From contig CM033124.1 of the NCBI GenBank assembly GCA_019321725.1, positions 15,306,868 through 15,370,867 on the forward strand: a stretch of 64,000 bases of DNA. Direction: 5' to 3'. The notes below the pieces were generated by a model. That model saw only the letters and a list, made by a program, of their open reading frames with translations, was not told the DNA's origin and made no database searches. Positions 37,032 through 49,244 of this stretch are shown here, one piece after another. Both the position numbers and the translations under genes were made by a program. Positions within the stretch are counted from its first letter, which is position 1. The number at the start of each line of letters is the position of its first letter. Source of the DNA: Paulownia fortunei. Lineage: Eukaryota > Streptophyta > Magnoliopsida > Lamiales > Paulowniaceae.

Positions 37032-39748
37032 TAAGTTTGATTTCACTTTGAAATATGTTCCATTTGTTCCTGAAAACAGATTATTTTGTGACTGCTATAG
37101 CATGTGGCATCCTTAGCTGCTTGACATAGAAGATAGATATATGATATTCCTAATTATTTCTTATATGATAGCAAGATTATAGTCAGATAAATGGGAAATC
37201 ATTTATGAAGGATATCTATGTCAAAAAATATTCAAGCAAAATAAGATATTTTTTCTGTTGCTGATAGTGGCTGCAACATCTTCATTTCTGTATCTAAGAA
37301 TGTGGATAGGCTTAATTAAAAACAAAAATTGAAAAGGAAAAAAAAAAGTGTGCCTATAAAGGTGGTCAGTCCAGCTGATTATCAACACATGACAGACATA
37401 ACTTGTTTCTGGTCTGTGTTAATTTGATCAGATGAATGGAGCAAACTAGTGCTCACAATATACTGCGATCATAATTCATACCACCCAAGATGCAATGAGC
37501 AAATCTTCAGATGAAGTTTACTCTGAGTAGCCCATGCCTTGAATTTTATTATGTGATTCTGGAAATGTGGAACATATGAATTTAAAAACTTATACTAGCA
37601 GGTGAAACAAATTGGAGCCTTCAGAATAATTTGTTCATTTTTGTTGATGGTATAAGTTGTGTATTTCAAGCTTTGCTTGTACTAATGTGTATGGTTTGCT
37701 GTTTTGACGGCAGAAAGAGGAGGTATTCCATGAGTGAAGTTTTTGGGGGATCTGAAAAATGTTACTGTGTGTAAAATTGTTGTCCTTCATGTTTTCTCTT
37801 TGCAAAGAGAGTCTGCAAAGTTTGGGTAATTGTTCTAGATTATTTTGTTTAGCATTTAATATTCAGTCAAAGTCTATCTGGCTGTGGTGAACTCCAATAA
37901 TTTGTAACACTTTTGCTGTATTACTGATCACCAATTAGTTAACTTGGGTTATGACAAGTCACACCCGTTCAGCATTTATTTGTTTACTAAGTTTGTGGGC
38001 TGGATTTGGTGGAGGAGCACTCGATGTATTAGTTGTTTTTGTTTCTCATCCCTTGTCTCGACACTAGAAACTTTAACAGATACAAGTGATGAAAGAGCCA
38101 AAAAGATGAAACGCCTCTCTAAACTTGGAATGCAAAAATGCATATACTCACTGCTAGTATGTTCAGTTTACCATATATGCTTATTGTCTACACAGTTATG
38201 CTTAACTGATGTTTGTTCAAAAAAGTAATATAAACTAAGTTTGTACCAGGTGTGGTATTTGCACTAAATCACAGAATCCTTCTTTATTGACGGTACTATT
38301 CCTCTTCCTTTAAAATGCTATATAGTTGCCATAATGAGAACCTTCCAGTCTGAAAACAAATTCTACTTTTGATGCTTCCCTCTCTTGTTTTATTTGCATG
38401 ATGATCTTTTGATATTAAGAAACATCTATATTTAATTGCAATTTAGCTAAATTTAGACTTTTGATTAGCTCCTCAGACTTACTGTTTTCAATGGTTTCCT
38501 TTAATTTGCAGGACATGTTTTGGATCATATAGAGACAATGCCATTACTAAATTATTGGCATCAAGTGCCGAGCAAAGAATTGGAGATGGTGACTGGAGGA
38601 AGGCTGTAAACTCTCAAGTTACATCCTCCAGTTATATATACCCTATGCAAATTGATTCAGAATACTGCCTGATTTACAACATTATATTCTGTTAAATTGG
38701 AAGAACATGAATGCTTTTTTTCTCCTCTTAACAGACTGGTGAGTGTGCATATAATTGAATGCCGCGATATTCTGGTGCACCATCCAGCTTTTCGGTTCTA
38801 AATTATTGGAAAAATGGTGCTAAATTTTCGTGATGAATGAACCAATTAACCCTTGAATTTTCACCCATCAAACCCCTTTCTTCAGGATATATCTTCCGGA
38901 TGCATCTGATGTTGAAATTTAAGTCGAGATTTGAGAGTTAACCTCTAGTTTCATTGCGTATTGCCATTTCTTTCATTTGAGTATGTTAGTTAACTTTGGT
39001 CTAGAATTCCCCAAATATATATTGGTATTTAATGTTGGCAAAAAAATATGAATGAGATCATTGTTTTAACTTGAAGGAAATTGTCAGCTTAACTAAGAGA
39101 CAAAGATGACAAAACGATACCATACATGGGCTTGCCTGTGAATAGATGGGTTTCTTTGATGTCTCGATTTGGGTATTCTTTTCATGACTAAAAACAGTAG
39201 TTTCAGGTGGTGCAAGTGCGAAAATATGGAGACAGGTTTAGCTACCATACTAAATTTTTAGTACTTTAGCTATTGCATTGAGTCGACAAGGTCGAAGAGT
39301 TCTGCAAAATCAAGAGACTTTCAGCTATTTAGTTAGGTTCAAAGTATTGTAGTTGACGACCTGGTAGCATGTGAGGACCATGTCTTAATAATTTTAAGCG
39401 TTTAAAGGACACGTTTGTGGGAAATGCAAAATTTTATGAACAATCGAGTCAATAGAGCAAGGTCGTGTTAGAGATGCACGCACAATTTCCACATAAAAAA
39501 CATACCGGTTATCCACATGAGAAACACAATACTGCAAGGCCTGTAGCAAAAACTGCAAGCAACAATTAAGCCTCAATGGAATCCAAAACACAGAAAATAT
39601 TATTCTTTTCATTGTTCTGGTTCATGTTTGAGAAAATGAAGTATACCATGATCCGGATAAATCCTTCCAAGTATTGCACCTGTGAGGTCAAATTTGAATA
39701 CAACCATGAGACCACCCACCACAAAAAGTAAGAAAGTCATCCAGAGTA
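37032..39748. other. 3' flank of the coiled-coil gene and spacer to GIF
   Basis: A probable 3' UTR intron spans 37030-37712. It starts GTAAGTTT at the stop codon and ends GACGGCAG before AAAGAGGAGG. The following few hundred bases would be the rest of the 3' UTR. From 38000 to 39748 I see no supported gene. The GIF gene is read toward this spacer from the right, so the last part is its 3' UTR. Confidence 0.55.
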
Positions 39749-42515
39749 TCATTTTCTGCCCTCCACAGGTCCCAAAGCTGAGTTTCCTTGGCCATCACCA
39801 GAACTAGCCTCCAATCCACCTGTCTGGCTTCCTCTCAAGTCCATCAAATTGCCTGAACCGCCAAGTCCAGGTTGCATAAGTAAATGCAAACCGTTATTAG
39901 CACCCCCTCCAAGACTAAAGTGGCCTTGCAATTGTTGCTGTTGTTGAAACTGGAGTAGTTGATTCTGCTGATCTTGAGGCCGGAGAGCATTGAGCTGGAA
40001 AGGCAACTTGGCAGCGGGGCCACCAGGTTGCTGCTGCACTGTTGAAGCCTGAGTTTGCAGCATATGGGAATCTCCTTGCCGAGCAACCGAACTAGTAGGA
40101 AGCTGCAAGTAATCTTGATTGCTTAGCAAGAGGCAACATATAAATACAAGTATTGAAGATAGCAGACATACCTGTGAATGCATGGATCCTTGAGGCTGGG
40201 CATCAGCAATTGCAGCTAAATACATTAAATTCTTCTGAAGGATGGCTTGATACCTGAAACGTTTAAGATGCCACAATAATCAAAATTTCATTGTATACAG
40301 CATCACATGATTCTATTTCACATTAAATTTTTCTAAAGAAATGAAGAAGTTCATATTCAATCAAGAAAAACAATTGGATAATAAACGATAATTTGATAAC
40401 TTAACAAAGAAGGAAGCAGCAAAGAGAACAAGAGAGAGGATGGAAAAATGATGATGGCCATGCATAGTAAAATGAAAAAAGGGGCATACTGTTGTGTGAG
40501 AAAGAGAACTCCAGTCAAACACATGCATGAAAATATACCAAAGCCCGCCAAATATAAGTCATTAAATTTTAATAATAATTCTTCTGATGCACTTTAAATT
40601 TTGTCTCCTTCCAAACTCCCCCTCCTGTAAGTATATATATATCTTCTTTGTTGCTAATGAAGTTCTATCTCCTTCCATAGACAAGATTTTGATCATTCCC
40701 ACTGTCCATTTTACGTCTGGACAATATAACAATATTTATTCAGATACCTTATTTTTCTGAACTTAAAAACACATTGGCTTCATCTCAGGTCTAAGTTATT
40801 CTCCAAGCTTAACGTGGTCATTGGTCGGAAGATAACAATTAATGAAATTTTGGGAAAACGTAAAAAAAGAAAAAAACAATTTATAGAAATATGAAATATA
40901 GCAGTTTTTAGCTTTGTTCAAAATCTTAGCAGTCATCAATATTACCAAATCTACATTAATTAGAAGTGCATGTGTTGTTCAACTTATGCAAGTGTTGTTC
41001 AACTTCTTATTACTGCAACTACACACCATGTTGCAGCATAAATAAGGTTTAAACATTTAGCAAGTCTTTTCCCTATTCAAGGCCAAAAATCACCACCCTT
41101 ACTTTCAGAGACATCAAGTTCTAACTTCACAACTTCTTGTTCTCGAGAGTTTTGCGTTTCAGTTTAACCAAAATATTAAGTGAATCCAGAAAGTTACAAA
41201 AATAAATAATCTTCATATACTGAACTGCCCACAAACTCAGGTGTCACAGTATTCAGTCTCTCCCGCCCCCAAAGCATGAGTGTTACAGTTTTGATGCTGA
41301 TTGTATAGAATTATTCATCATATAAACAAGCTTATATTGTTTAAAAATTTTAGTTCATCAATGCCCTTAACCCAACAGCATCTTAATGGGATGAGTTCTT
41401 TACATTTGGTCTTTGATCTCATGTTATTCATAAAATACCACTTGCCAAAACTTCACTATCATTGCTCAAAGTATCTTATTCGCTAACAGATGATGAGAAA
41501 TAGTAACACAAACACAGTGAGATATTGCAACCCAAAGCACTCGTAATGAAATAGCTTACTGTGCACATTCCGCCACTTTTCCCATGTTCTGACTTTCCAG
41601 TATTGCCATGATCAAGTTTTTGTTCTCGTCCAAATACTGCATCAAATGGTCAGTAGTCAAATCTGCGAACACAAGCAAAAAAAGAGAATACAACAGAGCA
41701 CACGCAGTAATAATGTTCTAAAATTTTAGAAATAAAATATGCGAAAGCAAATGAATGGAGCAAAATTGACATGATTTCAAAACTGCATCAACAAATGCAT
41801 GTACATATTTGAGTCTAAAAATACTCTAAGCCCCCCTAACATTAAGAAAAAGATTTCCCTTTGTTTCATTTTAAAATAAAACATTAAAAAATTAGTTGCA
41901 CAAATGCGATTGATTATAAGAGATCTTTGCTAATTATATAGTTGCTAATTTCTTTTTTTTCAAAATATCGATCTGCATTCTGAATATGTTTTAAAAACTG
42001 ATATTTATTTCGCTAGAAGGGAAATGCAGTGAAAAGGGATCATAAATATACTTTGCTATGCTAAAATTTATATCCGAATGGAACATCACATTTTAAAGTT
42101 TGCACTATACACAAGAATGATGGGAAATTCAAATGAGTTTGAATATATCAACAACTATATGTACAAGTAAATCTAAAAAACACCATAAATTCATAGAAAA
42201 TCATGCTCTTCAAAATGAAATGAAACCTCCATAAACAATAAAAAAGAAGAGGAAAAAACCACAATAAACATTTCCCACAAATGAGTAAGCCACCCTTCAA
42301 AACCCAAAAGTTTTCTTCTTCGCTAAGCTTTCAATAGGCATATATATGCACATATAAAAGCACAGCGTAAAAAAATTCTCGTACGCCAGAATCAAATGAG
42401 TAAAATATAGGAGAGAGAGTTGTACCTTCTGAATCTGCTCGGTGGAGACGAGATTGAGAGGCGTGGACGGAGCTGAATTCATCGTCTGCGGCGCCTGCTG
42501 CTGCATTTTGTTCAT
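39749..42515 (-). CDS. GRF-interacting factor (GIF, SSXT/SNH domain co-activator)
   Basis: GIF proteins are nuclear co-activators. Their SNH domain binds the QLQ domain of GRF factors and links them to SWI/SNF chromatin remodellers, promoting cell proliferation in leaves and flowers. Exons are 42426-42515, 41560-41636, 40172-40253 and 39749-40102; 200 residues. The SNH domain covers about residues 22-80: STEQIQKYLDENKNLIMAI, ESQNMGKVAECAQYQAIL, QKNLMYLAAIADAQPQ. The rest is Gln-rich then Gly-rich (LLQFQQQQQLQG, GGSGNLMDLRG), ending EGRK, as in GIF2/GIF3. The four-exon structure matches the family. Start 42515 is the first ATG of this frame; the ATG at 42506 (MQQQAP) is the start usual in relatives. 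A GRF gene lies 4.8 kb away, divergently. Confidence 0.95.
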
Positions 42516-42545
42516 TCTTTTTTCCCTTCTCTTTTTTCAATTGTT

Positions 42546-42575
42546 TTAGCAAATTCGTAAAACCCTCCAAAACAT
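42546..42575 (-). CDS. uORF upstream of GIF, 9 codons
   Basis: ATG 42575 opens MFWRVLRIC and stops at TAA 42546, 30 bp before the GIF start. If the transcript begins further upstream, ribosomes would meet it first. Evidence is the reading frame alone. Confidence 0.3.
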   Translation of the reverse strand: MFWRVLRIC

Positions 42576-43435
42576 AAACCCTAAGCTCAGAATTACGATT
42601 GGAGTCAAATCAAATAATTCGAATTAGCTGAAGGGAAGAAAATGGGACATGGAATGTATCGGATTTATAGTATTGAGAAATAGTTGAAAATTTTAGATAA
42701 AATAAAAATGCTTATTTTTATACAAAACTACGGATGTCATGGAGCCAAAGACGAATATCTAAAATTATAAATGAGTTTTGGGAGTCTAATATTTTAATTC
42801 ATTTTTTATCAAATTATTTTTTTAATAAATATTTATAAATATTTTATTATTTTAAAATTTTTTTTTTAATATTTTAAAATTATAAAATAAATATCTATTT
42901 GTCTAACTGAATCCAATAGGTTTGGACAGATTTGGATCAAAATTTTTAAAAAATTTAATAGAGTAAATTTTAAATTTTAATAAATTTATTCTAAACTCGT
43001 TGCATTACAATCTCTGTACATGCGGTTGTGTTTGGAATTTGTTAAAAATGAGGTGTTGTCCTCATGATAACGTAGCCCAATTGTGCAACTATAGTTTATT
43101 GGGCCCAATGAGCTTAGAAATGGGCTTAGCTCATTTAGCCAATTTGTGGCATGTAATTTTCGGTATCAATTAAAACTTAAAAGTTTTGAATATTTTATAT
43201 TGTTATGTTTAAATAGTCATTAAGAGTTAAACATAATTATTTTCAAATATGCAACCTTATTTTTAGATGATCGCAAAATGGAATTGTTTGTTATCAAAGC
43301 GATAAATATAATAAATGAATGAAAATTTGTGAATTCGCGGTATTTTATTATAACTATAAAATAGATAAAGAATATTTCAATGAGATAAAATAATTTATTG
43401 TTAAATACTTTGTATTTGTACGCTAACATTTAATA

Positions 43436-44090
43436 CTCACTTCATTCCATATTAAATGTATTGTTAAAAATATAAAATTTTAAATTAGAGTAAAAAAATT
43501 AAAAACTTACAATATTTATGGTGTTAAATCTTTGTATTTAAATGGAATGATACCATTGAAATAAATAAATAGTACTATAAGTTAAAAAATTGAACATTAT
43601 TTACGGTCCTACTAGAAAAAAATAAAATATTCCACATACAAAAAAAAGTAGTAGTATAGTACTTATATAAAATTTATATTTATATTTAATTTAATGGGGC
43701 CAAGAGTTGTTGTTTCCTTGGGGGTGGTAGCTTTCAAATCAGAAACGGAATTCAGAGTAGGTGGCCCATTTTGTAATTATTCCCTTGTTCCTTCTGTGGA
43801 GGCACACACACTTCTTTCCATCTCTATTGCTTAGATTCCTCTATTCATTTGGTTCAAAAAACACAATATTTATAGTAAAATATGGATCATTTTATTTTAT
43901 GAGTATATATTAATTAAACACTATAAATATCCATCATAAAGTAAATAAGATGGTCTATTTATTTAGTTCATGTGGATCAAATTTAATATTTTTGTATTGA
44001 ATTTCATCAAATTAAGTATTTTAAATAATTTTTAATTTTTTGTGAATTTGAAATCTGGTTAAAAAGCAATTCAAAATGGGATGAAGGGAG
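43436..44090. mobile_element. Stowaway-like MITE (Tc1/mariner-derived), about 655 bp
   Basis: The left end reads CTCACTTCATTCCATATTAA and the right end, reverse-complemented, CTCCCTTCATCCCATTTTGA. They match at about 16 of 20 positions. The element is flanked by TA on both sides (43434-43435 and 44091-44092), the target duplication of Stowaway elements. The ends resemble the known Stowaway terminus (CTCCCTCCGTCCC). The interior is AT-rich and encodes nothing, so it depends on a transposase elsewhere. It lies in the GIF-GRF spacer. Confidence 0.7.
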
Positions 44091-47000
44091 TAAAAGTTAG
44101 TTCATTATTACAATTTCATCTAAAAATTGTCTTTTATATGAATAATTCCACTACCAGATAAATGTGAAATCTTTTGGATGGAAATGTCAAACATCGTTAT
44201 TGAATTAAAGAAAGATGAATATTTAAACACCATAGTATATAATCTAATTATTGGTAAGCCACATTCAAGTTCAACCCATTATAACAATATAAAATGACAT
44301 AGAAATGAAGATTTTTTTAAATAAAAAAAGGCTAAATTTTCAATTATTTTTTAACATAACTTGAATCCATGACCAACATTTTATAATTGATTTATGAATT
44401 TGAAATATAAATGGTATTAGATAATTTTGCGACGATTTTATCGAAACTTAAAATTCTGCCCATTAAATTTTTTTATTGGGATTTGAATTTGGATTAGTCT
44501 TAAATCCACATCCATCCCAAAATTGAGTCCAATAAATTGGACATATTAAGCATGTTAAACCCATTATATAATTTTAAAAATATTAAAAAAATATATTTTT
44601 TTAAAACAATATCCCTAAAGTTTCTAAAAAATAATATTATATAAACATAAATATATAATAAATTAAAAATTTAACACAGAATAAAATAAATTTAAAAATA
44701 AAAATTTAAAACCATCCTAAACTCATTTAAAATTTTTAAAACGCACCTCAAATGTTCCGCTCCATTATTGTCTGAATTTGAGAAATGAATCAATTAGGGT
44801 TGTGAGTTGGGTAAGGGGACGGGGGTTGGGGGGGGGAAGGGTTAACTTGGGGGGTACTTGTCTTGTTCTGCATGTGATGGGGACTTGATATCTCATACAT
44901 CTTTAATGTACAGCTGTCTCTTCCCCTGCCTTTAATTCTCGCCCCCTCATCATTAATGTTTTCCCACTTGTCCGTTCAATGTCTCCTTCCACCTACTATG
45001 CTTCTAATTGTCAAATTTCCATTAAAACATGTTTCTAGATTGTAATAAATTTTGTGGATCATTTGATATTCAAAAGTCAAGTTTCTTAAGGCGTTTCCCG
45101 AAATTTACTTGAGACATTTTATAAATTTTGTATTTTTTACGATATGTTCTTTTTTATATATATGTAATACTAAATTATAAAATATCAATACCTGAATTTT
45201 CTAATTAATATGTCAAAATAAATAACTTTATCAAAAATAAATAAATTGGGCTCACGTTTCTTGTTTTAAACTTATAATTTTTTTTTATTTGCAATATTTT
45301 ATCTTAAATTTTTTTTAAACTTACTTAAATACCCTCTTACTTTAGGTGATTTGGCTCAATTATTTTTAGTTTGGTACAACAATGTAAACGTTAATAATCA
45401 AGAGTATCTAAATAAAATATTTGATTGCATAAAAAGGTTACCATCTTTTAGAAAAATCAGTCAATTTTTAGATGAAGTATATAAAATTTATATTTAAATT
45501 AAAAGAAAGAGGGAACCGTGCCTTTTCATCCCTTATCTCTTGATAGCATCTTTGTTCCAATCAAAACCTCATTATTTTGTACTAAAATATTATTCTTTTT
45601 CTTTGTCATTTCAAGATTACTTTCCTTGTCAAGTCAACATCAACATTCAATTATTGTTATTTTCTTTCAAATGCTTAGTACAACTATGTGACATTCTATA
45701 ATGGTTTTGTTGACTTTCTGTTAAAAGGACCAATCAAGTAATTTTAGCAGCTCATTGATAAAAATAATATTTCTATTCCTAAAAAAAAATATATTTTTTC
45801 ATTTTTTTATTTTTTAAAATTCAAATTCTAGTTAAAGTCAAAGAAAGTATAATTGTCTTAGCAATAGTTGAAATGGTTTTTTTTTTTTTATCGATCTTTG
45901 TTGATATGGACTTTTTTTTATAGATTATTTGATTGAATTTATAAATTTTTTAAAATATTTTATAAATTATTAAAAAATATTTGATAATTTTTTTGAAATA
46001 ATTTATAAGATTATAAAAAAAGTTATTTGAGAATTTTACACTCCTAAAAAAAATAACTCTATCATAACTTATTTTCAGAATAAAATTTTATTTTAATATA
46101 TATTTTTTAATTTTAATAATTTTAATTACAAAATTATCATTACTAATATTTAAAAGCTTCACTATCTTAATTTATCAAAATACTCCAACAACTTATTTTT
46201 AAAATAAAATATAACATTTTATAAATTTGAAAAACATCTTATAACATAGAAACTCATAAGATTTTTTAATAAATTTAACCAAACATTGTCTAAAAGGAAA
46301 TTGAATTGCATTAATGGGTTCTTGTTCTTGAAATCTTATTTCAATGTTCAAACCTTAAAAGAGTAATGACAACAGTAGACCTTAACAATTTAAGGTTTAA
46401 AATGTAAAAATATTTCAAAATGTTTATTTTCTCAATTTTTGTAATATTATAAATTCATTTATTCAACACAAAGTAATACAGGAGTTCAAAATGTACAAAT
46501 TTACCCATAAGGTCATTTACTGACTTTTGATTCAAACGATGTATTTTGAGACTTAGAATGATCCATTTGGTCCTGAATTTGCATTCCATTTCATCACTCT
46601 ACCACCACAATCACAAAAAGGGGTTGCCTTCTCTTTTATCAATACCAAAAAAAGGGTGCCCTAATCAAAATACCTTGGTTTCTTCTCGTATAGATAAATT
46701 ATTAAAATAATGGCAGTACGGTGGTCAAGTGCGGAAAACGATAGATGTATTAAATAAGAGAGAGAGTTTTGTGTTTTTAATTTCATTATTTTTCTTCCAG
46801 TGTCGTGTCTAGTCGCCAACGGTGCGAATGTTGGAAGCATGGAAGCAAATCAAAGGCCGAGAATGGCGGCAAAACAATCACTAACCTCCAAGCTCGACCC
46901 CATACTTGTTCGTAATAAAGTTCCATGTCTCGTTTTCTTTTTCACACACGCACAAAGACTTCTCTTTAGCTAGAGGAGTACTCTTTCTTGAAATTCCAGT

Positions 47001-47281
47001 TAAAAAAAGTACTTGTTTTGGAGGATTCATTATGAAAGAAGAAATTTCTTTTGGAGAATTTTGGTTGTTATTTGATTTCATTTCTTGTTTTCACATGGGT
47101 CGGTGAATATATTGGGGAAAAAAATAAAGAGGCTGTTTTCCTGTTTTTGAGTGCTGGTTTCTTGTAATCCCAGTAACAAGAACCTTTTTTCTGGAGTGGG
47201 TTTCTGTTTTTTCACTTTGTTATTTTGGTTAGTGATTATTTCGATAGAAAGGTGGTTTTTCTGTTTTAAGGAAAAAGTGCT

Positions 47282-49244
47282 ATGGAAAAAGGGGCAAATA
47301 CTAGTTGTGGGTTTAGCGTTTCAGATAAGAAATCATCATCAAACAGTGATTTTTCAAGTACGATGAAGCTGCAGGTCAGTACTGAAGCATTCCCTTCCAA
47401 GATTTGCATGAAGATGGGTATTCATCATCAAGGAAATAATCTGGCCCGTCCATCTGCTGGTGATGATGATGATGGCGGTGGTGGTGGAGGCGGCACCACT
47501 GTTGGTGGAGGTGTGGGGCCCACTAACAATAGCGGCGGAGCTAACGAGGTGGTGGGCAATATATACCGTGATGATGTCTCAACTTGTCGTGGTGGTGGTG
47601 AAAATTTTGCGAAGAGTACTAATTTGCAGCCTTTTGACATTTTTCCTTCCTCTTATTCCACCATTCCCTACAAATCCCCAGGTAAATTAAGTTCTCTCCT
47701 TCTTTTCCCTTTTTGTGGTAGTGGGAAAAGGATATGGGATTTAAATGTGAGAAAGAGAAAGGTCGCTGCAAATTTGATGATTTTTCTTATAGTCTCTTTG
47801 CTTTGTTCTTGTTTGTGAACTGATTCAGCTGGAGGGATGGCGACGACTGTGGGGTTTCCCTTTACATCTGCTCAGTGGAAAGAGCTTGAAAGACAAGCTA
47901 TGATCTATAAGTACATGATTTCCTCTGTGCCTGTGCCTCCTGATCTTCTTTTCCCACTTTCAAGAAACTTGCCTGCAGCAGCTGTAGACTCTTCTGTTTC
48001 GTGTAAAATTACCTTCTTTTTTACCTCTATTATCAATGTTTCTTTCTTTTTCATTACTGGTTCTTCCTTTTATTTGGCTTTTGCTCACTTAAAACTGCTT
48101 GATTTTTGAAGCAATATACAATGCTAAATACTCAAAAAACGGAGATCCGGAGCCTGGGAGATGTAAAAGAACAGATGGCAAGAAATGGAGGTGTTCAAGA
48201 GATGTGGCGCCCCACCAAAAGTACTGTGAGCGCCACCTGCATAGAGGCCGTCCCCGTTCAAGAAAGCCTGTGGAAGTTAAAAATAATGGTGAAAATCACA
48301 AGAAAACACGCCTTGAGCAAAGCAGTTCTCTTCCCACAGTTCAATCTAACTGTACTGCTTCCCAACAGTTTGTTGCAGCAAATGAGCCCCTATTGTTATT
48401 CAACGCTAAAACTGATCTGAGAATTTGCACACCTTATTATAAGGGAACTGATGATAGGTAGGTTTGTTTGTGGGCTATATATGTAGGATATAGCTTGCAT
48501 AGAATCTTGAATATTTGCTTATGTTTTGCTTCTGTATTCATTTTGGCTTGTGCATTCCAGGGATTTGGGCTTAATGATGGAAGGCGAGATGGTGGCAAGA
48601 GACGGTGATGAGCAGCCATGGCAGCATTTGATGGAAGCAAATATGGGATTGGCAAATCAGGGGTTTTCTGATTATAGCTCGAGTGCACCTATTTTTCATC
48701 AAGATTATGTTGAGCAGCAGCCAATGAATGTGTTCTCTTATCCAAATTTTCCTGCCCCGGAAATTGAGGCACCTACTGGATTCATTGACGCTTGGTCAAT
48801 TGATAATCTGAATAACAGAAACAATGGGAATGTTGAATCCTCCATATCACTAAATGAGGGAGATCTCTCCCCTTCACTCAATTTATCAATGGCTATGGCT
48901 GCTGGAAATGTCTTGGATGAAGAAAAGAGAAACATTCAGATGGGGGTAGTGTTACAGATTGCCATGATCACAAGAATAAGGATTCAATATGGTTAAGCCC
49001 TGTTTCTTGGGAGCCATTTGCACGAGGAGGGCCTCTCGGCGAGGCTTTGCAACCAGGATCAGTTGCCGTTGGGGGCTCAAATCCAGCATCGCCCTACAAC
49101 TCAATCAGCACCCCGGCTACGACTGTTTCATCACCATCTGGGGTTCTTCACCGGACATTGGTTTCACACTCTGATAGCAGTGTTTGCAATAGCCCAACTT
49201 TTGCGGCTCCCCCTTCAGAAGTTTCAATCCAGTGGCTCAATTAG
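47282..49244 (+). CDS. Growth-regulating factor (GRF) transcription factor, frame broken near the 3' end
   Basis: GRFs are plant nuclear transcription factors that drive cell proliferation with GIF co-activators. Exons are 47282-47681, 47829-48002, 48112-48457 and 48561-49244. The N-terminal exon has Asp/Gly-rich low complexity. The QLQ domain (about 143-178: [29 protein letters not shown]) binds GIF. The WRC domain (about 203-245) has the C3H zinc residues Cys209, Cys219, Cys230 and His233 and the RGRPRSRKP nuclear signal. A miR396 site lies inside it. In the last exon the frame is lost at a five-G run (48942-48946). Read as is, the protein stops at 48996 (451 residues). One more G would restore a 534-residue product that includes the conserved GRF tail motifs [15 protein letters not shown] and [10 protein letters not shown], and ends QWLN. 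A sequencing error or a real truncation are both possible. Confidence 0.93.
48255..48275 (+). promoter_or_regulatory. miR396 target site in GRF mRNA
   Basis: The 21 bases beginning CGTTCAAGAAAGCC and ending TGTGGAA encode RSRKPVE at the end of the WRC domain. This is the known miR396 recognition site of GRF genes, matching the familiar sequence throughout as I recall it. It indicates post-transcriptional control by miR396. Confidence 0.92.
48942..48946 (+). other. Apparent 1-base frameshift in GRF exon 4
   Basis: Five G after an A-T. Upstream of it the GRF frame reads EEKRNIQMG; downstream, the conserved tail continues only in a different frame. Six G would join the two. A homopolymer is a typical place for a base-call error or a slippage mutation. 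Confidence 0.75.

Larger units (their letters stand above)
42516..47281. other. 4.8 kb region between divergent GIF and GRF genes
   Basis: The left 600 bp hold the GIF leader and promoter, including TGGGCCCAAT-type sequence near 43098. A Stowaway-like MITE occupies 43436-44090. From 44100 to 46700 it is AT-rich with no supported coding frame. A G-rich patch (GGGGACGGGGGTTGGGG) sits near 44816. From about 46800 the sequence is the probable GRF 5' leader, with several short ATG frames. Confidence 0.65.

Noticed and set aside
37944..38228. 94-codon open frame after the coiled-coil gene
   Set aside because: No domain, no splice continuity, Cys/Phe-rich translation of AT-rich DNA.
47428..47690. 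Pro- and Val-rich open frames within GRF exon 1
   Set aside because: They are other-frame shadows of the Gly/Asp-rich repeat in the GRF coding exon.
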